Made by a program: the position numbers and the translations under genes. Below are positions 11,278 to 22,606 of a stretch of DNA of 64,000 nt, one piece after another; positions within the stretch are counted from its first letter, which is position 1, and the number at the start of each line of letters is the position of its first letter. The notes under the pieces are model-generated. The model saw nothing but the letters and a program-made list of their open reading frames with translations, was not told the origin of the DNA and ran no database searches. The DNA comes from Gentiana macrophylla. Taxonomy: Eukaryota > Streptophyta > Magnoliopsida > Gentianales > Gentianaceae. The stretch is from contig JAOBSW010001047.1 of the NCBI GenBank assembly GCA_026214975.1, forward strand, positions 360,001 through 424,000, written 5' to 3'.

Positions 11278-12934
11278 CACGATTCATATATCATAATACA
11301 TAAATAAAGGATTTAACTACTACAAGGGGGTTAAGATTACATTATCAATAGTGGGAAGAGAAGCCTTGATCTTCCAATGTGTTCTCGAAACGGTGGTTGG
11401 TGGACACACTTCTTGATAAAAGCACCTCCTTGATATGCAACACGAAGAAAAACTTGGAGTTTTTCTTCTTCTAAAAACACAAGACAAGAAAACTATTTTT
11501 TTTCTCTCTTTTAATAGGTGGTGGTCGAAATTTTGTAATGCCATTACCTTTGGAATAACTCTCCTTTTATAGGAGAGTAAATCATTGGTCTCCAAGTTTT
11601 AATTAATTAAATAAATAATTAATTAAACAAAATAAAAGGATATTTTCCTTAATGACTAATTGTGACATGTATTGACCAATAGGAAATCAAATAACAAGTC
11701 ATCCAACCAATCATATAACAAGAATATCTTTTATTTTCCATATCACAAGAAAATTAATTCTTGTGATAATTATAAGACTAATGGCGCCACCTAGGGTTAA
11801 AAAGCCCACATAAAATGTCTTTTGTGTGTATTATATTATTTAGCCCAACTAAATAATATCCATGCATATCAATTAATTAGCCCAGCCAATTAATTATCAC
11901 TAAGGCCCAAATAAACAAGAATATCAGCCCGAATTATAGAAGCCACATTGGTGACCATAGACCTATAACTAGTAGCTCCAATAATTGAGTATTCATCGAA
12001 CAGAATAATTACATTAGTTATTAATTCCGGGATTACGCCACCATAAACCCGAAACTGAACTCTACCGATTATAGATGTATACTTATACTCAACCCATTGA
12101 GTGAATAAGCGTCCATTGATATAATCACTACATACGGATTAACCCTCCTTAGACTGTCCATTCTGAGTGGGAAGTCTTCGTGAACCCGACTCAGAATATC
12201 TTATCCTTATTTACCATTAACCCACTAGTGATCAATTAGTTCACATATCTGACTAGTAGCTAATTAGTCTAAATATGAACACGGCCGATCGATCACTTTC
12301 TTAGGGCTAACAAATAAGGGGACTGTCTCTCTACTTCCCGCAGGAAGGAATGGATTCCATGTCTGTGAAAATCAGAACTACTCACTCCTCAGGAGATAGT
12401 GCCAACGAGAAGTGACTTGGAACACATATTTAAGTGAACCGTAACTAACACATCAAACACTACCCCGAGACAAGCAGCACCCTGTGATCACCTCAGGATT
12501 AAGGTTGATCCATTTATGATCATCTAATGATTTAATAAGATTCCTCGATTACGGAATTATATCGAGAAATTCAGATTAAATCATCGATCTATATGAATGC
12601 CATCATATATAAATGCCCCACATAGGTGTACCTCTACCGACGATCCGATAAGACTATCACACCCTAAGGTGTTTCAGGCGCATTATTGGTGTTTTAATCA
12701 AGAGACCCTAAACTCTGATTAAGTTCACCACGGACTAACAGTTTAAGTATATCACCACTAACTCAATCCTCACGTGCATTCCATACAATGAGCTAAGTGG
12801 TTACATACAGATATACTTAGGGTTTGCAGCAGTGTATACTATATAAGCACAAAGCAAATAAGAAGAATAATAAAATCTGTCATTTATTAATTAAAAACAA
12901 TTACAAAATTGTCTTTCAGGCACTACACCTAACA
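11278..12934 (-). repeat. 3' LTR of copia M (main part)
   Basis: Together with 7691-7747 this is the 3' LTR of M, about 1.7 kb. It ends on the plus strand at CCTAACA (12934). The portion 12570-12934 aligns with the two pieces of the 5' LTR, and 11278-12660 is the inverse of 9883-11277 in P. No ORF. Confidence 0.9.
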
Positions 12935-13020
12935 ATCTCCCACTTGCACGAATGACAAGTAATAATTGTTTTAGAGCACACCCATTAACTATTACAACAA
13001 GAACTACATCTCCCACTTGC
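12935..13020 (-). other. Copia M polypurine tract and upstream second copy
   Basis: In the sense (minus) direction GCAAGTGGGAGAT directly precedes the LTR (12936-12949). The same GCAAGTGGGAGAT occurs again about 70 bp upstream (13008-13020). The start of solo LTR P (TGTTGT) matches sequence shortly downstream of this upstream copy, so both may prime plus-strand DNA. Confidence 0.65.
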
Positions 13021-13021
13021 T

Positions 13022-14691
13022 CTAAAGCAAATGACTCATGTCTCGAATACCCATGTTTTCCATGTGTCTCATAAAGACCTCAATGGAAAGCGTCTTTGTA
13101 AATGGATCAGCAAGGTTGTCGGCTGAGGGGATTTTCGTGACGGAAATGTCTCCTCTTTGAGCAATCTCTCTAATCAAATGGTAATTTCTCTCTATATGCT
13201 TTGACTTTTGGTGACTTCGGGGTTCTCTAGAATTCGACACGGCCCCGTTGTTGTCACAGTAGAGAGGTATCGGATTTTCTGGATTTGGGATTACTCCTAA
13301 ATCTCCCAGGAACTTCTTGAGCCACACCGCTTCCTTAGATGCCTCAGAGGCCGCTATGTATTCGGCTTCCATAGTTGAGTCGGCCGTATTGTATTGCTTG
13401 ACGCTTCTCCAGACTATTGCTCCACCTCCTAGAGTAAACACTGAGCCTGATGTCGATTTACGATCATCCTTTATCGAGTGGAAGTCGAATCGAGTGTACT
13501 CTGCTATATCCAGTTCGCACCGAATATAGAAGCATATAATTCCTCGTTCTCTTAAGATACTTGAGGAGATTCTTCCTTTGCCGTCCAATGGTCCATGCCC
13601 GGATTGGATCGAAACGGCAGTGACTAAGCCCACGCCATAACAGATGTCTGGTCTAGTACACAACATAGCATACATCAGACTACCAACAGCCGAAGCATAT
13701 GGTACTCGTCCCATACTCTCAATTTCCTTAGGAGTCTGTGGAGACTGCTTCTTAGAGAGTTGAATGCCGTGACGGGTTGGTAGGAAACCCTTCTTTGCAT
13801 TCGTCATCTTTGTCAGAACGCAACAACATCTTATCTATGTAAGATGCTTGGGACAGAGCCAACATCCTATTCTTGCGATCCCGTATAACTTGGATCCCCA
13901 GAATATAACTCGCCTCTCCCAAATCTTTCATTTGGAACTTCATGGATAACCAATTCTTCACATCTGACAACATCCCCTTATTGGGTCCAATTAGCAGAAT
14001 GTCGTCAACATACAACACTAAGAACGCCATCTGATCTTTGACGACCTTCTTGTATACACAAGGCTCATCAAAGTTTTGTTCAAAACCATACGACTTGACT
14101 GTTTCATCAAATCTATGATTCCAAGATTGAGATGCTTGATTTAACCCATAAATGGATTTGAGCAACGTGCACACTTTGTGCTCTTGGCCTTTTTCGACAA
14201 ATCCTTCTGGTTGCTGCATATATATTTCCTCTTCAAGATATCCGTTTAGGAAGGCTGTCTTAACATCCATCTGCCAGATCTCATAATCTAGACATACAAC
14301 AATCGAAAGGAGGATCCGAATGGATTTCAGCATTGCCATAGGGGAGAAGGTTTCTTCGTAGCCAATTCCCTCTCTCTGTGTGTAGCCTTTTGCCACTAGC
14401 CGAGCTTTAAATGTTTCATCCTTTCCATCCACTCCTCGCTTTCTCTTGTAGATCCATTTACTGCCTATGGGTTGTACACCCTCAGGGCAATCCACAAGTT
14501 TCCAGACTGAGTTAGAGTACATAGACTCCATCTCCTGATTCATCGCCTCAACCCACATGTCCTTATCAGAATCATCCATAGCCCTGCGATAGGACACTGG
14601 ATCATCCTCCACTCCATCAGAGACAGCGATATTCGCCTCTAGTTGCATACCGTACCGCACTGGTGGCCGAACCACTCTGGCGGTACGTCTG
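13022..14691 (-). pseudogene. Copia M pol, RT and RNase H part (broken)
   Basis: RT occupies about 14640-13850. Visible motifs are KARLVAKGYTQ, the catalytic aspartate in MDVKTAFLNG, and YVDDILLIG, the copia active-site box. A frameshift at about 13800 moves reading to the frame ending at 13022, and further disruptions occur around 13520-13620. RNase H motifs DRKSTSGSVF, STMEAEY and LYCDNNGA are visible, then the DPFTK tail. Upstream the frame is cut at 14691 by E2. Joining across E2 (27496) restores an uninterrupted frame, as expected for a clean insertion. The product would be the polymerase of M; it cannot be functional. Confidence 0.9.
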
Positions 14692-16115
14692 AGTGGTGAT
14701 GGCAAAAATAGTGACGGTCCAACTTTAATCGCCAGAGTACCGAGTCGGATGCACTATAGTAGCGAGCAAGGTCGTATCCCGAGGAATCAATCGAATACCA
14801 AAGTCGTTTTCGAATTTAGTTTAGGTCAACCAAGATGTTTCGAGTTCAATTATGCTAAACGGTATGTAGATTGAGGAAAATGAAAGATATAAAGAGAAAC
14901 ATAGCCAAACCATGATCCAATTGATTGCTTTCGCACCTCTAACCGATTGACTCGGGAATGGAACTAACCAACCTACCAACCTAACAATTATATCGACTCA
15001 TTAATGGGCGCGAACTCCTAAGCTAGTGTTAGACGCCATGCAACAATCAAACACCCTTTGCCTGGTTCAACAGTCCGCCTTTAAGGATTTAATTGACCGA
15101 AACAAGATTAACACACTAGAGTTGCTCGATTTCACAACCGATTGAACCTCACTCCCTAATCAATCTAAACAACTCAGTTGATTGTAAGAAATGATCTTAA
15201 AACCCCTTTTCTCACACCCCTTCGCAACATACATTTATAAAAGTGGTGTGTGTGGTCATGAACTAGGTGATCAATCTAATTCAAGCATTAAGAACAAGTT
15301 TTAAGACATGCATTCATCAATATTACAACAATTAAGCACTACTCATTCCCAATTTCATCAATTAGGTGATTTCTTCAATCTTCACATGATTTGACTATGA
15401 TATGTTTAGCTACTCATAATAAAACAAGAAACAACAATCAAAGAAATGATTAGAGCCATTAATCAAGAGAAGAAATGAAATTAAGTACCAAAAACGCAGA
15501 AAAGTTGTGGGTACATCAATCTTCATCCAAACCCATTGTCACTTGGGGAAGAAGACCTCAAAACACCAACAAGAAAGAGGGAAATCTATGCTAAATTGTG
15601 TTTAATCTAAGAGAAAGAGTGAAAGAAGAGCTAATCTAAGGGAGAAAAGTGATGAAAATCAACCTAAGGGAGTCCTAATTAAGTCTAGGTATGAGTTCAT
15701 ATGAAATGAGGGTGAAAAATCTATTTAAAAGTGCCCAAAAAGTGCAGATAAAGCAGTTTTGGCGTGCCCCAAAGTCCTCGGTGCACGCTGAAACTGTTCT
15801 GTGACTCTGGGAACTCTCTGTATCAACTTGGCGCGCCTCAAAGTCTTCAGCGCAAGCCAAAATTCCTGGACTGATGCAGCTTCAGTAATCTGGCAATATC
15901 TTTGTGTGTAGAGCTCCAATTTGAGTGATTCAAAGTGCGTTAGAAAGATAATTCAATTGTCTAAAACTATTATGAAGAACACAAGTCCAGAAAATGCTTT
16001 TATATGGGATCAAATTCCGGGTTCACGAGTCACCTATTTCATGTATCACAACATTCAAACACATACCGAGCATAATTCCACAAGATAAATAGGTCTCCAA
16101 AAGGGTCAAAATACC

Positions 16116-17913
16116 TGTTGGGGAGATTTTGCATCATTAAAACAAAAGAAAATTTATAAACCTATACTACCATGCAAAACTACCTCCTAACCGGCCGAAT
16201 ACCGGGTAGTTGCTAGTAAAGTTGGATAAGTACGGGTATCGATCCTCAGGGAAAAGGGCTATTGAATCTAGCTTATTAATTCTTCTTTATTAACCTAAAC
16301 CTAAACTAAAACGGAAAATAAACTGGACAGAGGATTGTTAATCCAAAGCCAGGAAGGATAAAAGCGATAAAAACATAAATAAAACTACATCTACGGAAGC
16401 GGTAAATCTATCTACTGAACAACCATAAACGAACCATGATCAACCTCTTCCCAACAACCATCATCACCCCAACGAAAGAAATAAGATCAACACACATTCA
16501 TTCACAAGTTATCTTGGATTATTATCTTATCTAAAGGAGCGTTTCCTCTTCCGATTTATCACGCCATTAATTAGTTTACCTTCCGGTCTTAACTAATATC
16601 GATACAAATCAAAGATATGGATTGAATCCTAATCTAACAACATTATCCCTCAACTTCCGTTTGTTGGAATAATAATTGTTAATCTCTCTCACGATAATCT
16701 AACGAATTCATTAACTTCCGTTATCTAAATTCGATTAACATACAGCCATACAAACATGAGAAAGAACAAGAACAACATAAGGAAATAAATACATGAAAAA
16801 TCCTATCTTTCCGGTAACGGTGATATCCCTTAATTCAATTCTAGGATAATCTTGCATCGAATTAATTCTAATTGTGGTTCTCTCGTAAACCTAGATAATT
16901 AATCTACGAACTCTCGTTATGTATAGATTAAAAATCTAATCTTTCCTATGGTGATCTAAACTACACCGACTTCCGTCATACGGTAGCATCAAATCATGCA
17001 ATCATCTTCCGATTTATATGCAAGATACAAATAAACATAGGGAAGAAACAATTTATATTAAAACTTACAAAATCATCCATGAAACTGAAATCAAGTTGCA
17101 GCAGGAAAAAGGAAGCTTCAAAGCTCATCCATGGCTGCCTCAAGAAAGGAAAAACGGAAAATAAAACATCTAGTCTAACCTAATCTAACCCCGATCACCC
17201 GAGCACAAGGCTCGGGTGATCGGCCCTGAAAACTGCTCAGAATGGCCGCCCTTTGCTGTCAAAAGTCGGCTGAAAAATAATGTGTTTTTAGGGTTCAATT
17301 TGCTGCTGTATTTATAGAATTTTCAAGTCGGTTGCTACAGTAAAAACGCTGGACGCCCGTTTGAAGATCCGGACGCCCGTCGGTGTTTCGCAACAACATC
17401 CAAACTTGTAACGCTCATATCTCGGGCCTCGTAAGTCGGAATGGAGTGATTCAAAATCCTGTAGAATCCTCTCTTCAAGACCTACAACTCTTCTCTTGAG
17501 GTCCAGAGTAAAATCGGTTGTTATCATATCAAGAACCGCGTTGAAAGTTCAGCGCTACCGGAATCCTGGTTTTCCGACATTTATCTTGCTTGATTTCTTT
17601 CCTTATATCTTTCAATCTTCCATAACTTTGATTGATCCTTTCCAAGCACGAATTTGGCTCTCTAAAATCCTCTCTTCCATCATCAATGAGTACCTACAAC
17701 AATAGGAAAACATACCAAAGCGTAACGTATTTCCAAAATAACATAAAATCATCATTTAAGCACATAATTAGCATTCGTTTTGCAATTAACCTCTTAAAAA
17801 CACTATTTACTCAATTAATCGATTACAAGCTCGATTTCTATGAAAAACATCCATATACGGGGGAAATTGATGTAAAATACATCTATAAAAATCATACAAT
17901 TTGACCCTTAACA
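16116..17913 (-). repeat. E1 left LTR (3' LTR in sense)
   Basis: 1798 bp, TG...CA termini. TATAAATA complement at 17309-17316. About 90 nt downstream in sense is a perfect 14-bp stem (CCGATCACCCGAGC and its complement, 17191-17204 and 17210-17223, loop ACAAG). GC-rich GGACGCCCGT motifs at about 17350-17385 lie just upstream of the TATA box. Confidence 0.93.
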
Positions 17914-20646
17914 ACACCCCCACACTTAAACTTTTGCTCGTCCCGAGCAAAACAAAACAAGAACATACTTTCAAAAATCCACATAACGACACGAGATATA
18001 GTCAAAATCATGACAAGCTAGTATTCAGCAAATCGACCTCACTCGGTGATGTGTGTGCGAGAACCTACTAAACTTCCACCGATCCTCTCTTGATATAATA
18101 CATCAAGCACTAACAGATTATCCGGTCAACTAAAGCGAAAACTTCATTCTATCTACAACACTTACCTCACAAAAACTAATTACCAAGAACATAGTAACCA
18201 ACTCACAATTAAATTCCTTTACTTAGTGCCAAGAAAATACCTCTCGGTCTCTTTGGGTTTAGATCAACTTGACTTAGTGTTCCAAAAAGCGTACATTTTA
18301 TATTTAAGTTTCTATCGTCGCGTCTCAAAAGTATAACACTCTCCCTACATTAGAGGCGAGTCACCCCGAGATCACTCAATCCTCATCTTGTCCAAGGTAA
18401 ACCACACTCCCCAATTGGGGCAATATCCAAATGGACTCGAGGTGATAGTTACAAACAAAATTCCATAAAGAAATTTTATTCATTTATTTCTATTTATAGA
18501 TATATATATTTTTATATTTTTCAAACTCTTTGGAAACTCTCGGTCAAATATATTTCTAACACATTCAAGACTCTTAAAGTTCTCAAGAACACTAAGGTCT
18601 TGAGATTCTAAGCGTGAGTATAGCACTAGTTCTTAACTTTCATTAATGCTAAATAAGTGTTATCTGCATCAAGAATTAACTTTCCTTTAACTAACCGGAA
18701 ACTATTCTATATTTGGCTCTTCATCTAATAGGTTCGTGAAATGAAGTTCAAGTGAGTATCGACTTACTAAACCTATTCTTAGAACATGATATGACTACTG
18801 ATAACAACTAAAGGGTGCCAGATTATAAAACTAGCATGCAATTGAAATGTTACTCGGGACGAAACAAAAAATTTGAAAATTAAGCACTTTTCATAGAAAA
18901 TTATAACTAATATGAGCAAATGAAAGTAGATACACATAAACCATCCCCTCCCCCACACTTAAATTGCAACTTGTCCTCAAGTTGTGCAGAATGAAAAAGA
19001 AAAAGAAAACTTAGCTGATTGTCGTTCTGAAAATGGCAAGTCTGGAAGTGGTCGCGATCCAGATCCAAAAATGCTCGAGGAAATCAGTAGACTGTGGACC
19101 ATCCACCGGAAAACTCGAAATCGTCTAAAAACTCACAATAGCTAATGCAAATAATACCCCGCACACTTGACAAACATGAAATACCTCGGGGATAGGGAAG
19201 ATAACATATAAAGCACGGGGAAAGGAAGTCTAGAGAATTTTTAGATTAAGCTCATATAAAGATGGACATATACATGGAATATTACAAAATAGTAGGGCTA
19301 GGTGCAACTATATGAAAATGCATTACAATGCAATCTACGTGAAAAATCCGAAAAATAAAATAAAAGCGAGGTAGTATTACGAAACCGGCAGTTAACTACA
19401 CTCAAAAGAAAAATAAACTAGGTGGTATTACGAAAACCGATAAAGTGACCACACTTAAGAAAAATAAAAGGAAAAATAGAAAAACAATACAACTATATGA
19501 AATGCAACTAAATGAAATGCATTTAAATGATATGCAAAAAGAAAATAAAATAAAAGAAAGAAAACTAGCCCACTATATGCAACACGACATATATATAAAC
19601 GTCTACCACATAATGACAAGTTACGATAAACGACAGTGATGTCCATTACATGCAGTGTAGACGCGCTTTAAGACTCATCAAAGGTGATAGCATTATGGAA
19701 ACCAACAGTTAGCTATACTAAACAGATATAACTCATATGGACTGGACGTAGCATACGGAAACCGACAGTAGCTACCCATATGAACTATAAAAACACAGGA
19801 AGCACGTAAGTCTTAACGCTAAACATGATTCATGACAGGATATGCAGCCTACGTAAACGACATTAGCTACACTAGATGATAATAAAAACAAGTTATAGCA
19901 TACGAGAACCGACAGTTACTATAGCATGCATGAATCAAGTATAAGAGATAAGATCAATTATCTAACATGGATTCATAGATGGAAAGGTATAAACATGCAT
20001 GTTCAGGACATCTACGTAAAAATAATACAGCCACAGAAGCTCGAATGAAAGAAATCCAAATTAAATAAAAGCATTAAAAATTAAATCAAGAAATATCAGA
20101 ACCTGGAATGCAATTCTTCAGAACGGACGGACGTCCAACTAGCGTTCAACACTGGACGGCGTTCGTAAAGTATAGACGCTAAATGCGGTCCTCTAAATCG
20201 TAAGCAGATTGAAAGTATTTGAGCGGACGAACGTCCATAATACCGGACGTGCGTTTACCTGCAAGTTAGGTACTGGACGGGCGTTCACTACCTTGAACGC
20301 TCGTCCATACAACGAGTATGCACAGAAAGCAGGAAAATAGCAGAAAACCCTAAACTAAATTAAACATCACACGTCAACACATAGCACAGCACAGAGAACA
20401 GCCATTGATAAATTTAAGCACATGGGTTAGACTAGGTTACATAAAAACACAAATTTCACATTTAAACAATTCGAGTAAAAAACTTTTGCACATTCTTAAC
20501 CTTATGGTCATCGAAACACGGCAAAATAAAAACTCTCGAATTGGTAACGCTACTTTTATTAAAAACGAAAAATAAACGTAACAAAATCGAGAACTAACAA
20601 AACTAGATTCAACATGACACCTATTCCCCGGCAACGGCGCCACTTT
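17914..20646 (-). other. E1 internal region, non-coding
   Basis: Next to the left LTR is the polypurine tract (GTGTGGGGGTGT in sense) and a perfect 9-bp hairpin at 17932-17952. A second polypurine-like tract with hairpin lies at 18945-18984. From about 19377 to 19925 there are six degenerate copies of a motif like ACGAAACCGACAGTTAGCTA. GGACG-type motifs recur at about 20125-20310, near the PBS. Short ORFs here lack coding character. Confidence 0.8.
20625..20642 (-). other. E1 primer-binding site
   Basis: In sense TGGCGCCGTTGCCGGGGA, four bases from the 5' LTR. From memory this is the plant Athila-type PBS, complementary to the 3' end of tRNA-Asp. The tRNA identity was not checked by alignment. 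Confidence 0.85.
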
Positions 20647-22440
20647 TGTTGGGGAGATTTTGCATCATTAAAACAAAAGAAAATTTATAAACCTATACTA
20701 CCATGCAAAACTACCTCCTAACCGGCCGAATACCGGGTAGTTGCTAGTAAAGTTGGATAAATGCACGGTATCGATCCTCGGGGAAAAGGGCTATTGAATC
20801 TAGCTTATTAATTCTTCTTTATTAACCTAAACCTAAACTAAAGCGGAAAATAAAGCCGGACAGAGGATTGTTAATCCAAAGCCAGGAAGGATAAAACGAT
20901 AAAAACATAAATAAAACTACATCTACGGAAGCGGTAAATCTATCTACTGAACAACCATAAACGAACCATGATCAACCTCTTCCCAACAACCATCACCCCA
21001 CCGAAAGAAATAAGATCAACACACATTCATTCACAAGTTATCTTGGATTATTATCTTATCTAAAGGAGCGTTTCCTCTTCCGATTTATCACGCCATTAAT
21101 TAGTTTACCTTCCGGTCTTAACTAATATCGATACAAATCAAAGATATGGATTGAATCTAATCTAACAACATTATCCCTCAACTTCCGTTTGTTGGAATAA
21201 TAATTGTTAATCTCTCTCACGATAATCTAACGAATTCATTAACTTCCGTTATCTAAATTCGATTAACATACAGACCATACAAACATGAGAAAGAACAAGA
21301 ACAACATAAGGAAATAAATACACGAAAAATCCTATCTTTCCGGTAACGGTGATATCCTTAATTCAATTCTAGGATAATCTTGCATCGAATTAATTCTAAT
21401 TGTGGTTCTCTCGTAAACCTAGATAATTAATCTACTGAACTCTCGTTATGTATAGATTAAAAATCTAATCTTTCCTATGGTGATCTAAACTACACCGACT
21501 TCCGTCATACGGTAGCATCAAATCATGCAATCATCTTCCGATTTATATGCAAGATACAAATAAACATAGGAAGAAACAATTTATATTAAAACTTACAAAA
21601 TCATCCATGAAACTGAAATCAAGTTGCAGCAGGAAAAGGAAGCTTCAAAGCTCATCCATGGCTGCCTCAAGAAAGGAAAACGGAAAATAAAACATCTAGT
21701 CTAACCTAATCTAACCCGATCACCCGAGCACAAGGCTCGGGTGATCGCCCAAAAACTGCTCGAGAATGGCCGCCTTTCTTTGTCAAAAGTCGGCTGAAAA
21801 ATAATGTGTTTTTAGGGTTCAATTTGCTGCTGTATTTATAGAATTTTCAAGTCGGTTGCTCAGATAAAAAACGCTGGACGCCCGTTTGAAGATCCGGACG
21901 CCCGTCCGGTGTTTTCGCAACAGCATCCAAACTTGTAACGCTCATATCTCGGGCCTCGTAAGTCGGAATGGAGTGATTCAAAATCCTGTAGAATCCTCTC
22001 TTCAAGACCTACAACTCTTCTCTTGAGGTCCAGAGTAAAATCGGTTGTTATCATATCAAGAACCGCGTTGAAAGTTCAGCGCTACCCGGAATCCTGGTTT
22101 TCCGACATTTATCTTGCTTGATTTCTTTCCTTATATCTTTCAATCTTCCATAACTTTGATTGATCCTTTCCAAGCACGAATTTGGCTCTCTAAAATCCTC
22201 TCTTCCATCATCAATGAGTACCTACAACAATAGGAAAACATACCAAAGCGTAACGTATTTCCAAAATAACATAAAATCATCATTTAAGCACATAATTCGT
22301 TACGTTTTGCAATTAACCTCTTAAAAACACTATTTACTCAATTAATCGATTACAAGCTCGATTTCTATGAAAAACATCCATATACGGGGGAAATTGATGT
22401 AAAATACATCTATAAAAATCATACAATTTGACCCTTAACA
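20647..22440 (-). repeat. E1 right LTR (5' LTR in sense)
   Basis: 1794 bp, near-identical to the left LTR. TATAAATA complement at 21833-21840; perfect 13-bp stem at 21717-21729 and 21735-21747 with loop ACAAG. Transcription would start about 30 bp downstream of the TATA box and place this hairpin near the RNA 5' end. Confidence 0.93.
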
Positions 22441-22606
22441 ATACCATAAAATGGTGATGTTTTCCATCTATTTGACGGTTTGCCTCAAAATGAGTGTGCA
22501 ATGCATTTTGCCCTATAAATGGTCTAAAAGTACCCAATATAAGCCAAAAGTGTCATAAATGGGGGTTAAAACATGCACCGAAGCATAGTAAAGTTGACTC
22601 TCATCA

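Larger units (their letters stand above)
16116..22440 (-). mobile_element. Non-autonomous Athila-like element E1 (LARD-type)
   Basis: Starts TGTTGGGGAG and ends CCCTTAACA, duplications atacc at 16111-16115 and 22441-22445, inserted in the left LTR of E2. The two LTRs of about 1.8 kb look nearly identical by eye, so it is probably a young insertion. The internal region of about 2.7 kb has no credible coding sequence, giving the layout of a large retrotransposon derivative. PBS, PPT and the two AGGA/GGA hairpin modules are all present. Confidence 0.94.

Noticed and set aside
9883..12660. Large inverted repeat with arms of about 1.35 kb, at first sight a giant foldback element
   Set aside because: Explained by two LTRs of the same copia family in opposite orientation: solo LTR P inserted near the end of M's 3' LTR with cacga duplications.
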